From Citrobacter enshiensis (GTDB taxonomy: Bacteria > Pseudomonadota > Gammaproteobacteria > Enterobacterales > Enterobacteriaceae): 64,000 nt of DNA. The position numbers and the translations under genes were made by a program. Of the stretch, positions 47,303 through 56,341 are shown piece after piece. Location: assembly GCF_029338175.1 (NCBI RefSeq), contig NZ_CP119862.1, forward strand, positions 3,814,839 through 3,878,838, in the 5' to 3' direction. Positions within the stretch are counted from its first letter, which is position 1. Every line of letters begins with the position of its first letter. The notes below the pieces were generated by a model, which was not told where the DNA came from, searched no databases, and saw nothing but the letters and a program-made list of their open reading frames with translations.

Positions 47303-47713
47303 ATGAAGAATTTCGTACGTATGACCTTAGTCGCTGCCGCGCTGGCCGGTGCCTCTTTTAGTACTTTTGCATCAAACGTGTCTGATACACCCGTTCCTTC
47401 CCAGGATCCGGTGGTGCAACAGCTTAAGCTGACCGACGCTCAGGTTGAGCAAATTAAAAAGTTGCACAGCGAGCTGGAAGCAAACGTGAGCAAGATTTCC
47501 ATGAAGGACATTAAAGACGGCGAACTGATCAATGTCATTAGATCCGGGAAATGGGACGAGTCCGCAATAAAAAAACAGCTGACGGCGATCGGCAGTGTTG
47601 AACAACAGTCCCGCTACTACCGCGTGAAATACTACTTTGAGCTGAACAAAGTCTTAACCCCGGAACAGCGTAAACTGGTACAAAATGAGATTGCCCAGAC
47701 GCTGAGCGAATAA
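47303..47713 (+). CDS. Spy/CpxP-like periplasmic protein
   Basis: A 136-residue exported helical protein. The signal peptide ends near FASN (residue 24). Two LTxxQ-type motifs, LTDAQVEQIKKL near residue 45 and LTPEQRKLVQNE near 120, place it in the Spy/CpxP group of periplasmic chaperones and stress sensors. It is not one of the named K-12 members that I can match. It lies alone between yafV and the convergent fimbrial operon, with a hairpin at 47721-47748. Confidence 0.75.
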   Translation: MKNFVRMTLVAAALAGASFSTFASNVSDTPVPSQDPVVQQLKLTDAQVEQIKKLHSELEANVSKISMKDIKDGELINVIRSGKWDESAIKKQLTAIGSVEQQSRYYRVKYYFELNKVLTPEQRKLVQNEIAQTLSE

Positions 47714-47720
47714 TGTCGAT

Positions 47721-47748
47721 AGCCCGTTGCGCCAGGTAGCGGGCTTTC
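47721..47748 (+). terminator. hairpin after the Spy-like gene
   Basis: AGCCCG ... CGGGCT with a 13-base loop, followed by TTCCTG, eight bases after the stop; moderate terminator, also placed to end the convergent fimbrial transcript. Confidence 0.5.
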
Positions 47749-47784
47749 CTGATTTTATTAGCATGAAAATAACGAAGCCCTGCC

Positions 47785-48504
47785 TCATTGCGGATTAAAG
47801 TCTTCAGGCAAAACTTCCTGCTCAAACAGATATCCCTGTACGGCATCAGCGCCGCTTACACGGCAAATGGCATAATCCTCTGGTGTTTCAACCCCTTCAA
47901 TCACCACCCGTCCCCCCAGTCCACGAAACTGATTGACCAGAATAGTCAGCTGCGATCCCGATGTCCTGAACTGATGAAACAATCCGGTTTCGATTTTGAC
48001 CGCATCAAATTGAATGCCAGCCTGCCGCCAGATAAAAAACTGCGCCGGTGAAACGTCATCCAACCAGATGCGAAACCCATACCGTATGAGAGTGTTTAAT
48101 GCAGCGCACACCACCTGCTGTTCTGCCTTTTCCAGACGCATCATCGTGCCAGGATCCTGAATTTCGATAATGATCCGCCCCTCATGCGCCTGTTCAGTAA
48201 GCAGGCTTACCCACCGCTGGCAAGTCAGCATCCTGACAGATAAATTCAGCGAAAAGCATCCCCGCAGCGCCAGTACCCGCTGCATTTGCCACAGAAAGAG
48301 CTGCTGCTTCGCCGTGACGGAAAGGCGCTGGAAAAACAGATCCAGATGCATCGGTGTCTGTACCAGGCTCAGCACTTCACGGACATCCCGCGCTGCATCA
48401 TGAAAAAAATGGATACGCTGCAGGCGGATCCCGGTGATCTGCGTCAGTTCGGCATTGCGGGGAAGCTCTGGCGTATAAAGAGCCGGTTCACTGAGTCTGT
48501 TCAT
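47785..48504 (-). CDS. degenerate EAL-domain protein, last gene of fimbrial operon
   Basis: A 239-residue EAL-fold protein. Family landmarks are recognisable but eroded: SLNLSVRML (N of the active site), IIIEIQD (E), IWLDDVSP (DD), FDAVKIETG (K kept, the usual D is E), VVIEGVET (E) and VQGYLFEQE. The EAL tripeptide near the N-terminus is not present. It may thus bind c-di-GMP or a protein partner without cleaving c-di-GMP, or be a weak phosphodiesterase. A frame to 48678 exists, but the ATG at 48504 directly follows the upstream stop with a one-base gap, so the two are coupled. EAL proteins at the end of fimbrial operons commonly tune expression. Confidence 0.75.
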   Translation of the reverse strand: MNRLSEPALYTPELPRNAELTQITGIRLQRIHFFHDAARDVREVLSLVQTPMHLDLFFQRLSVTAKQQLFLWQMQRVLALRGCFSLNLSVRMLTCQRWVSLLTEQAHEGRIIIEIQDPGTMMRLEKAEQQVVCAALNTLIRYGFRIWLDDVSPAQFFIWRQAGIQFDAVKIETGLFHQFRTSGSQLTILVNQFRGLGGRVVIEGVETPEDYAICRVSGADAVQGYLFEQEVLPEDFNPQ

Positions 48505-48505
48505 G

Positions 48506-50173
48506 TCATTCCATTTTTTGATTAAAAGGGCGTCGTGCATCCTGCAACCAGGGGATACGGCGATCGTTCGGGTAGTCGAGGTAAAAGCGTGCCGCCAGAC
48601 GACGCGCCGCGGGCATGTCGCGCTGCTGCTGCGCAAGCAAGATTTGCGTGAAAGAGATATTCGGGTCCGGGTGAACACGCACGTATTCAGGCGCCCAGCA
48701 GCGAACCGGCGTCAGCCAGCGGGCGTCCCGGGTTCGCTGATAACGTTGCAGATAACCCATTTCGACATCAAACCGGTAACGCGTGGCCAGTAGCCAGCCG
48801 CCCACAGGAAGCGATTCGGCAAGACGCCACTGTTCTGACTGCCGCTCCGCCGCCGTCAGTCGTTGTTGCGTTTGCAGCGTGAGGAGCAACAACGGCGTCA
48901 AGGCCAGCGTCGCGATAAACGCCGCCACGCGAACAAAGTCCGTCGCCGGAAGCGCCAGTCGGCGCCTGCTCACCGCACTGTCTGCACAACGTAGCAACAG
49001 AATCAGCAGCAGCCAGTGAGGTGTCGACTGTCTGACAGGGTATTCCGTCAGCATATGAATCACCACCGGCAGCGCTGCCACCAGGCATGCACGCCGCCAG
49101 TGATTTCCACTGATCCAAAGCCAGAAACCGCCCGCAATAAAACAGACCGCGCCAGGCAGACCGACCAGGCCGCCCTCCACCATCCACAGCACCAGTTCAT
49201 TGTGCGGATGCGACATACTGCTCAGCCCAAAACGTCCCGCTCGTTCAAGAAAGACGGCGGCAAAACTGCCCACACCCCAGCCGATCCACGGTCGTTCTAC
49301 AAACAGCGCCAGAGACGTTTTCAGCACCGACCAGCGAACATGAGATGACGTCAGGTGATCCACTGTCGCAACAGAGAGAAAATGGCGAGTGACTTCCCCC
49401 ATCGCCATTCCCGCCGCCAGCAGCACCAGGAGTCGAAGCAACGTCCGCCGTTGCGAAGGAAAAATGGCCAGCAGCAATACTTCGCCAACGGCCAGAGACA
49501 AATAACCGGTTTGCGACTGACATTCATGCAGCACAAATCCCATCAACACACAGGCAAACCCAATGACTATCCGGGATCGGCCATGGATCCGTAAAAAGAG
49601 TAGCGCTGACAGCAATACGCCGCAGGCGGTAAAACTGGCCATCAGATTGACCTGCTGAAAAATGCCGTAAGGCCGCGTACTGCGCCACCAGGCAAACTCC
49701 CAGTACTCCACGCCCGGCAGATGCAAATACTGATACACGAACGCGAGGCATTCGAGGAGACAGGCACCCCATATCAGGGTCAGCAACGCTGTCAGGACGT
49801 GGGTCGTTAGCGGGATTTGCAGCACAGCCAGGTATAAAAGTGTGCCCCCCAACAATGCGCCAGCCACCAGAAATGCCTCCGTTTTCCAGACCACGGGCGT
49901 CAGCAGGCAAAGCAGTGTCAGAATGAGCGCTCCCGCCATAAACCCGGCGGCAGGCAAAGTAAGCCGCCAGCGTCGACGGGGCAGCAACACGGACACGCTC
50001 CCTGCCAGCACAACGGCGTAGACCCAGGACAGAATATTGAGCGGTAACGACAGACCGCTGCCGCCGTTATTCGGCCAGTAAAGATGCATACCCCCACACC
50101 AGAAAAGCAGACTGGCAGCGAGTAAGAATTTCTGCGCGGGCAACGGGACCAGGCGATTGAGTGTGTTCATCAT
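48506..50173 (-). CDS. PglL/Wzy_C-type O-oligosaccharyltransferase-like membrane protein in a fimbrial operon
   Basis: A 555-residue integral membrane protein with about eleven hydrophobic segments and a roughly 130-residue soluble C-terminal region. The signature of the Wzy_C/PglL/O-antigen-ligase group is present: ERPWIGWGVGSFAAVF near residue 290, then MSHPHNELVLWMVEGGLVG near 320. Such proteins transfer a lipid-linked glycan to a pilin or to lipid A core. Its position, one base after a minor pilin gene and one base before the EAL gene, makes pilin glycosylation the most natural reading. I know of such enzymes with type IV pilins but not as a routine part of chaperone-usher operons. The donor glycan and acceptor are unknown. 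Confidence 0.75.
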   Translation of the reverse strand: MMNTLNRLVPLPAQKFLLAASLLFWCGGMHLYWPNNGGSGLSLPLNILSWVYAVVLAGSVSVLLPRRRWRLTLPAAGFMAGALILTLLCLLTPVVWKTEAFLVAGALLGGTLLYLAVLQIPLTTHVLTALLTLIWGACLLECLAFVYQYLHLPGVEYWEFAWWRSTRPYGIFQQVNLMASFTACGVLLSALLFLRIHGRSRIVIGFACVLMGFVLHECQSQTGYLSLAVGEVLLLAIFPSQRRTLLRLLVLLAAGMAMGEVTRHFLSVATVDHLTSSHVRWSVLKTSLALFVERPWIGWGVGSFAAVFLERAGRFGLSSMSHPHNELVLWMVEGGLVGLPGAVCFIAGGFWLWISGNHWRRACLVAALPVVIHMLTEYPVRQSTPHWLLLILLLRCADSAVSRRRLALPATDFVRVAAFIATLALTPLLLLTLQTQQRLTAAERQSEQWRLAESLPVGGWLLATRYRFDVEMGYLQRYQRTRDARWLTPVRCWAPEYVRVHPDPNISFTQILLAQQQRDMPAARRLAARFYLDYPNDRRIPWLQDARRPFNQKME

Positions 50174-50174
50174 G

Positions 50175-50717
50175 CTACTGGTAATTCAGCGTCCAGGTTC
50201 CGCTGGCGCTGAACGGACCGTATTCCAGAGACTGGTTTTTTATCGCCGTCGGCTCTGCCGCGACCCATGCCAGAAAATTCAGCGTCATCGACCCTTCAGT
50301 AATCTCTTTCACTGACGTGCTCTCACCGAGCCGGATTGCCGTACCATTCTCTTCACTCATCCCTATGCCGATCCCCGACGCACCGCCTTGCTCACTGCTG
50401 TCCAGCGCCAGATGATCGGGCAACTCCGCATCTTCGGTGCCACCGAAGGTGACGGAGATCCCGCGAAAAACCTCTGGGTTACAGTCGCGCAACTGAATAC
50501 TGAATTTTTCTGGCTTACTGCGCCCTGACGAATAGAGATCCTGGGTGGCTATCTGCCCAAAATCGACCTCGATTTTGTCGCCGCCCGGAGGAAGGCTGCA
50601 GGCGAGCGCCACGACGGTGCCGTGGAAATACATATCGCCGCCGACCAGTTTAGTGTCAGCTTGCGTCGTACCGCTGAGCAACAATGCACTAGCCGCAATT
50701 AACGTCCTGAATCTCAT
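50175..50717 (-). CDS. minor fimbrial subunit
   Basis: A 180-residue exported pilin of the FimA fold: signal peptide ending QA at residue 20, cysteines C40 and about C99 for the pilin disulphide, and a beta-zipper C-terminus (GTWTLNYQ). Lies 10 bases downstream of the tip protein gene; probably a tip-proximal adaptor. Confidence 0.85.
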   Translation of the reverse strand: MRFRTLIAASALLLSGTTQADTKLVGGDMYFHGTVVALACSLPPGGDKIEVDFGQIATQDLYSSGRSKPEKFSIQLRDCNPEVFRGISVTFGGTEDAELPDHLALDSSEQGGASGIGIGMSEENGTAIRLGESTSVKEITEGSMTLNFLAWVAAEPTAIKNQSLEYGPFSASGTWTLNYQ

Positions 50718-50726
50718 GACATCATC

Positions 50727-51791
50727 CTACTGAAACTGCGCAACAACGGTGGCAGAGGCTTCAAACTCACCCTCCTTAACGCTACCCACGCCCGGCTTTG
50801 CCACCGGTGCGGCAGTGAGATTCCAGTCGCCCTGGTTCTGGTAGAAGCCCTTCACGTTGTAAAACTGATTCGGCACCACGGGGCTTCCGCTCTCGTCCTT
50901 AATGACGATCCCGAGATCGTCGCGTTTTTGCCCATTGCTGAGAGTACCGAGTAAATGATCGTTAAACCCCGCGGTACCTGAGGCCGTGCTGGTTTGTACG
51001 CCGAGATCGATATTCAGCGCGCCCTTGTCAAAGCTGCCGCCTTCACAGACCACGTGTATGGGGATCGACTTGCTGAAATTGGTGCCGTTGAGTTTTGCGG
51101 CGGAACCGGGCAGATCGCCAAATTCAATACTGATCTTGTCGCCCCGGTTAAAGGTGCATTTATCCGGCACGGTAATCAGCCCGGATTTAATCACCACGCG
51201 GGAAATCGCTGTTGTTGGCGTTGGGCCAGCGTTACCCATGCGCCCGGCAACCTCCAGCAGGGACTGCGAAGCAATATTGATGCCGTTAATTATTGGTTTG
51301 GTGACAATAAACGTCACTTTTCCTTTCGAACCACTTTTAACGTTAGTGGCGCGTACGTAGCCTTTACGCTTCTTGCAACTGTTATTGCTGTTGCGGTTAG
51401 AAACATTGGTAAAAGGTGCCTGAGCATAATTGTTATAGCGTCCGGCGACCCACACCTGCACTTCCACATCCAGATACTCGTTCAGACGAAAACGGTTCGG
51501 TCCCTGGTTTGAGAGAGGCATCGTCGAGGTCGTGGTGTAGTAAATCGGCTGTCGGGAGATATCCGCCTGCTCGCAGTGAAAATCCACCACATACAAGCTT
51601 CCCAGATTCCAGGTAAACGGGTTCGTTCTTCCGCCCGCGTGGTTTTTGCTCACATCCAGCGACTTCAACTCAATTTCATATTGATGTGGCACACCCCCTT
51701 GCGGCTCCCCTTCCCCCTGAGTAAACGCCTGCGCTGCCAGCGGGCAGCCTGCCAGTGCTAGCCACAACAGCGTTTTGTGCAATACGCTCAT
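50727..51791 (-). CDS. two-domain fimbrial tip protein (putative adhesin)
   Basis: A 354-residue exported protein, about twice the size of the pilins in the cluster. The N-terminal half (residues 24-200) is unlike pilins and holds a basic, Asn/Ser-rich stretch (NVSNRNSNNSCKKRKG), suggesting a receptor-binding domain. The C-terminal half (from about 205, PDKCTFNRGDKISIEFGDL) is a pilin domain ending ASATVVAQFQ. This architecture is that of FimH-type adhesins. Overlaps the upstream pilin gene by four bases. Receptor unknown. Confidence 0.8.
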   Translation of the reverse strand: MSVLHKTLLWLALAGCPLAAQAFTQGEGEPQGGVPHQYEIELKSLDVSKNHAGGRTNPFTWNLGSLYVVDFHCEQADISRQPIYYTTTSTMPLSNQGPNRFRLNEYLDVEVQVWVAGRYNNYAQAPFTNVSNRNSNNSCKKRKGYVRATNVKSGSKGKVTFIVTKPIINGINIASQSLLEVAGRMGNAGPTPTTAISRVVIKSGLITVPDKCTFNRGDKISIEFGDLPGSAAKLNGTNFSKSIPIHVVCEGGSFDKGALNIDLGVQTSTASGTAGFNDHLLGTLSNGQKRDDLGIVIKDESGSPVVPNQFYNVKGFYQNQGDWNLTAAPVAKPGVGSVKEGEFEASATVVAQFQ

Positions 51792-52393
51792 AGATACTCC
51801 AGCTTAAGTCTGACCAGACCGTTAAATTCGCCAGCGGTCACCTCGCGCCCGATGGATTCCAGCGCCGCGAGAAAGTGTATGGCGTTGTCTCCCGGTTTAA
51901 GGATCCACATACGCTGCGGTTGGCTGAGGTGGATCAACTGATTACGTTCAGTCAACAACCGGATGCCCGCTCCCCGCACATCGCCATGAATACGGCCCAG
52001 ATCGCTGTTTTCCGGCGCGCTTTCGGCCATCAGCGTCATCGAAACGCCGCGTTCCACCGTGCTGTGCGTCCGTTCAGGCATTTCACTTGTCTGCCCGGGG
52101 AAATCCCGCAGGGGATGACCGGAACCTTTTAAGCAGTCGTTCAGGTACAGCGTGACCAACACCGGATCGCTTCGATCGCCGCCCTGGCGAAACCGGCTGG
52201 CGGAAATATCACCAAGATCGATGGTCTGGTCGCGTGACGCCATATCCAGCACACACGGCGAAACGAAGACCCGACCGTGAAAACGGACGTTGCCATACTC
52301 GCCGGACACGTTGCTCATATCCTGGCGCCCGCCTTTGGCCTGAACCGTACAGGCCACTCCCGCCATCAGCAGAGCGCAAAGCATCTTTTTCAT
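51788..52393 (-). CDS. minor fimbrial subunit
   Basis: A 201-residue exported pilin-fold protein; signal peptide ends VQA (19), cysteines near 47 and 87, and C-terminal zipper VRLKLEYL. Located between the chaperone and the tip-protein genes, overlapping the latter as ATGA. Confidence 0.83.
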   Translation of the reverse strand: MKKMLCALLMAGVACTVQAKGGRQDMSNVSGEYGNVRFHGRVFVSPCVLDMASRDQTIDLGDISASRFRQGGDRSDPVLVTLYLNDCLKGSGHPLRDFPGQTSEMPERTHSTVERGVSMTLMAESAPENSDLGRIHGDVRGAGIRLLTERNQLIHLSQPQRMWILKPGDNAIHFLAALESIGREVTAGEFNGLVRLKLEYL

Positions 52394-52406
52394 TTACCGA
52401 GTCCTG

Positions 52407-53195
52407 TTACCGGGGCTGCTTCTCCATTGGCAATGCCTTACACACATTGCCTGTGCAGCTGAAATTCAGTTCGGGATGACCACCAAAATCGTTCACGTAC
52501 ATCATGCTGAACTGGCTGACGCTGCCGTCAGTGACGATGAAATCGTGAGAGGATTTTGGCGATACCATAATTCCGGGGAAGTCCGTCAGCTTGCCGCCAC
52601 CTTGCGCTTCCGGCTTACGGCTCAGGCCGATGAGGGTGACGAAATAAGGTGTTGGGTTATCCACGGTCCAGTGGGTGCCCTGCTTGCGAAAGACCACCCA
52701 GTTCTGCCACACAGCACCGGGGGTTTCCGGCACGATGGCGGTCGGACGGTAAAACAGCTTGATACGCGACTGCATCGCCAGCTGCAGTACGTTCGGCTTG
52801 TCCGGTTTGGGCGGAATTTCGCGAACGTTCAGGTAGAAGAGACTCTCGCGATCCTGCGGCAACGCGTTAATGCCACCGGTTTTTGTGACGCGGGCAATGC
52901 CCTTTTGCCCGCCGTTGATGCGTTGCAGCGGCGGCAGGACCATCAACGGCGAGGTGATTTTTGTCCCGCTGGCATCTTCCACCCACGACTGCGCCAGAAA
53001 CGGGATACTCGGGCTGGTGTTGGTTAAGTTCGCACTGACGGAGCGGGCATCACCGGTGATGATCAGCCGGGTGCGGTCGAGTGCAATGCCCGCCCATGAG
53101 GTATTGATCTCTGCGGCAAACAGCAGGCCGCAGGCCACAGGTTTCAGCCAGCGCTGCACGGAGTAAAAAGCTTGGTTTTTCATGACACGATTCAT
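52407..53195 (-). CDS. periplasmic fimbrial chaperone (PapD type)
   Basis: A 262-residue chaperone, long for the family because of an extended N-terminus. Hallmarks: LTNTSPSIPFLAQSWVED, PPLQRI near residue 88, LFYLNVREIPP and SRIKLFYRP at the domain junction. It completes folding of subunits by donor-strand complementation and delivers them to the usher. Starts at 53195 and 53183 are both possible, with no strong ribosome site. It lies 14 bases after the usher. Confidence 0.93.
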   Translation of the reverse strand: MNRVMKNQAFYSVQRWLKPVACGLLFAAEINTSWAGIALDRTRLIITGDARSVSANLTNTSPSIPFLAQSWVEDASGTKITSPLMVLPPLQRINGGQKGIARVTKTGGINALPQDRESLFYLNVREIPPKPDKPNVLQLAMQSRIKLFYRPTAIVPETPGAVWQNWVVFRKQGTHWTVDNPTPYFVTLIGLSRKPEAQGGGKLTDFPGIMVSPKSSHDFIVTDGSVSQFSMMYVNDFGGHPELNFSCTGNVCKALPMEKQPR

Positions 53196-53209
53196 TCAAG
53201 TTATGGAAG

Positions 53210-55681
53210 TTATTCACAAGGCAACAGCACGTTGCCTTCCGGATTGAGTTGTTGCGGCACCTGTAAGTGGCACTGCGCACGACCGCCCCAGGCAACGGAA
53301 AGACGTTCGGCAGGATTCACACCGGCAATCCAGGCCATGCCGTTCTCCATCACCATGGCGACGCTGACGCCATTAGCGTTAAACACTTCGGCGCCAAACG
53401 GCGGTACCGAACCATCTTTCAAACGCAGCAGCGCCATCATTTTTTCCCCCTGCGCCACGGCAAAGCGCTGATAACCAATCGCCCCTTCCGTCAGGGTATT
53501 GGTGACGATGGCTTTGGTGGCGGAAATGTCTTCATCCATCGCGTCCACGTCGATGCGGGTATCAAAGCTGTGATAACTCACGACATCCGGCACCACGGCA
53601 ATGCCGAAGCGGTTGGAGTGCGCCTGCTCGCCGTTCAGCGGCACGTTAGCGACACCGTCGGTATCAACCATCACGCGGGCGGTGTTCATCGACGCCTGGC
53701 TGTTGTGCAGCGCCGCGCCGTGACGCGTTGCGGTAAAGCCGCCACGCATCGTGCCGCCAACTGAGAGGTAGCGTGACTGCTGCCAGCTGACGTTCGATTC
53801 CAGCTCCGCCATCATGCTGCGGTGCTTGTAGTAGCCATCAAACGCAGTGCGTCCTTCACCAGAGACCCCGGCGCGCAGACGCCACGGGTTGTTGCTGTCG
53901 CGGTTATCGGAATACGAAACCATCTGGCTGGTATGGTTGCCGCTGTTTTGCAGCTCATAATCCATTGAACGGCCATCGCTCCACGGAATTGAGAGGGAGA
54001 GCGAGAGGCTGTCATCCCGTTTTCCCTGATACTCAGAGCGGTATGCCGCGAGGTTGGCGCTGATACCCCGAATCCCGGCGAACGAAAAGCTGTGACCCAT
54101 CGACATCCCGTAGCGATCCTGTGAACGGCGATCCCAGTAGTTCTGGTGGGTGTAGGTCAGGTACAGCGTCGTGGCTAAGCGCGGGTCATCAGCAAAAAAG
54201 GTCTTGTTGCCGGTGATGGTGTACATCTCTTTCTCGTTCCCGACGCTGTCGTTATTCTCATATTGTTCGTCGAGGAACTGCGAGAAAGAGCGGAAGTTTC
54301 GCTGCGAAAAGCGGTAACCCGCAAAGGTGATAGCACTGTTATATTCATCAAAGGTTTTGGCATAGCTGAGCTTAAAGGACATGCCTTTTTTCTCATTCTG
54401 ATGCTTCACCCGGCTCACGGATTGCGTCGCATCAGCCGACAACGCGCCCAGCCAGCTCAGATCCCGCCCGATACCCATCGACCAGGCGTTATAGCGCTCA
54501 CCGGCCAGCAGCGCGCCGCCATACAGAGACCATGCATTGCTGACCCCCCATGAAAAATCGCCGCTGTAAAACGCCGGTCCCTGAACGTCGTGGTTATAAC
54601 GCGAAGGTTTACCGACGGCGGTGTTATAACGCACGTAACCCGGACGCGTCAGATAGGGAATATCGGCCGTGTTGACCTGAAAGGTTTGTACGGCGCCATC
54701 TTGCTCTTCGACACGCACATCCAGCGTGCCGCGTACCGAGCCGTGCAGATCCTGAATATTAAACGGCCCCGCAGGGACGGTGGTTTGATAGATGACTCGC
54801 CCCTGCTGGCTGACGGTCACTTTTGCGTTGCTGCGGGCGATACCGTGAACTTCAGGCGCGTAGCCCTGCAAATTCGGCGGTAGCATGCGCTCGTCGCTGG
54901 CGAGGTTAACGCCTGTGAAACGCACCGAATCAAATACCTGAGAATTCAGGTAGATTTCGCCTACCGTCAGCTTAGCGGCCTGCATCGGCAACGGGCGATA
55001 GGCGTAGATCTGGTCCCAGTCAATACTTCCCCGATTATTATCCGAGGAGTAATCAGCCTGATACTGTCCGCGAAAACGCCAGCCGCCGAGGTTAAACCCT
55101 GTCTGCCCGTAGCCCGACAGAGAGCGGTAATGACCGCCGCCTTGTTCGTAGTGTGTGGTCTGACCCGAGATGCTGTAGTCAAATATCAGCCCCGCCACGC
55201 CATTATCCCAACGTTCCGGCGGCGTCCAGTCAGGATCGGTATATTTCATCCATGCCTGCGGCACGGTAATGTCCAGCACCCCGGCGCTGTTATTTAATGC
55301 CGCCCCCGGCAAACGGGAAATGTCATAGCAGGTCGCAGTAACCGGACGAATATGCACCAGCGCCTCTTCTTTGAGCGCCAGTAATTCGAGCTGTTCCGGC
55401 GTCAGGCATGCCATGGATTTATGTTTATTTTCAGGATCGACGATATAGCGGATCGACTGCTGTGGGATCTCCTGACCATTAATGCGAACATCCAGAAGAT
55501 ATTCGCCGGGTGTGACAAAGTTGCCTTCAGAAAAGCGCTGCAAATCTACATTCTGCCTGTCGCTGGCATCCAGAACGTCGGTATTAAATTCAATTGACTC
55601 ATCCGCTTCAACCCATGAAGAAGCGCAGACCAGAGCAATAAAAAGCGCCAGACGTGTTTTATCTGTTTTCAGCGTAATCAT
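53210..55681 (-). CDS. outer-membrane fimbrial usher
   Basis: An 823-residue usher that forms the secretion pore. Signal peptide (ends WVEA), N-terminal chaperone-binding domain (FSEGNFVTPGEYLLDVRING), 24-strand barrel with plug domain (VPAGPFNIQDLHGSVRGTLD), and C-terminal domains closing with a cysteine pair (RAQCHLQVPQ ... LLPCE). Full length. The ATG at 55681 is chosen; an in-frame TTG four codons earlier exists. Confidence 0.95.
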   Translation of the reverse strand: MITLKTDKTRLALFIALVCASSWVEADESIEFNTDVLDASDRQNVDLQRFSEGNFVTPGEYLLDVRINGQEIPQQSIRYIVDPENKHKSMACLTPEQLELLALKEEALVHIRPVTATCYDISRLPGAALNNSAGVLDITVPQAWMKYTDPDWTPPERWDNGVAGLIFDYSISGQTTHYEQGGGHYRSLSGYGQTGFNLGGWRFRGQYQADYSSDNNRGSIDWDQIYAYRPLPMQAAKLTVGEIYLNSQVFDSVRFTGVNLASDERMLPPNLQGYAPEVHGIARSNAKVTVSQQGRVIYQTTVPAGPFNIQDLHGSVRGTLDVRVEEQDGAVQTFQVNTADIPYLTRPGYVRYNTAVGKPSRYNHDVQGPAFYSGDFSWGVSNAWSLYGGALLAGERYNAWSMGIGRDLSWLGALSADATQSVSRVKHQNEKKGMSFKLSYAKTFDEYNSAITFAGYRFSQRNFRSFSQFLDEQYENNDSVGNEKEMYTITGNKTFFADDPRLATTLYLTYTHQNYWDRRSQDRYGMSMGHSFSFAGIRGISANLAAYRSEYQGKRDDSLSLSLSIPWSDGRSMDYELQNSGNHTSQMVSYSDNRDSNNPWRLRAGVSGEGRTAFDGYYKHRSMMAELESNVSWQQSRYLSVGGTMRGGFTATRHGAALHNSQASMNTARVMVDTDGVANVPLNGEQAHSNRFGIAVVPDVVSYHSFDTRIDVDAMDEDISATKAIVTNTLTEGAIGYQRFAVAQGEKMMALLRLKDGSVPPFGAEVFNANGVSVAMVMENGMAWIAGVNPAERLSVAWGGRAQCHLQVPQQLNPEGNVLLPCE

Positions 55682-55723
55682 TTTCGTTCGCAAACCTTCA
55701 GATACCCGAATTGCCAGTGCGGC

Positions 55724-56272
55724 TCAGAGATAATTCACAACAAAATGCGTGGCCGCGGTAAATTCACCGGATGTCATTCGTCCGTCGCGGGAGATCAAAT
55801 AAGCCGTAAAATTGAGCGTATTTTTTCCTGGGTTAAGCGCATAGTCCGGTGACGGTTCGCCCAGATGAATTTGCTGTCCTTTGCTGTCATATATTTCTAT
55901 CGCTAAATTTTCAGTTTCCGACTGCACGCTCAGATAATCGGGATTATCGCGATCGGATGCGCCGGAAAAGGTAATGTTTGCGCGTTGAAACACATTCCCT
56001 GGGTGTTGAGAATCCCCTAATGAACATCCCAACAAATGAATACTGAAATCGTGCGCCGATACTTTTTCGGGCTTCCCGGAAATATCCCTGGCGGATAGGT
56101 CGTCAAATTCGACTAGCAGCGAGCGGTCCCGCGGATCGACATAGCAGGCAGCCTCAATAATATTTCCCCGCATCCGCATTTTGCCGGGCGTACTGGCGAT
56201 ATGATCTGTGCCAGCCATAACCCATGCAGGCGATATAAAGATAAAAAGCAGTAACGTTCGCCATCCAGGCAT
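55724..56272 (-). CDS. minor fimbrial subunit
   Basis: A 182-residue exported pilin-like protein. The ATG at 56272 has AAGGAAA seven bases upstream and gives a normal signal peptide (MPGWRTLLLFIFISPAWVMA). Cysteines near 43 and 83 and the C-terminal zipper THFVVNYL are as in pilins. It lies between the major subunit and the usher. Confidence 0.83.
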   Translation of the reverse strand: MPGWRTLLLFIFISPAWVMAGTDHIASTPGKMRMRGNIIEAACYVDPRDRSLLVEFDDLSARDISGKPEKVSAHDFSIHLLGCSLGDSQHPGNVFQRANITFSGASDRDNPDYLSVQSETENLAIEIYDSKGQQIHLGEPSPDYALNPGKNTLNFTAYLISRDGRMTSGEFTAATHFVVNYL

Positions 56273-56341
56273 AACCGCATTTCCTTTCAGTGAATCGCAG
56301 GAAGGGTTAAGCAGGCGCAATAATGCGCCCGCAGCAGATCA

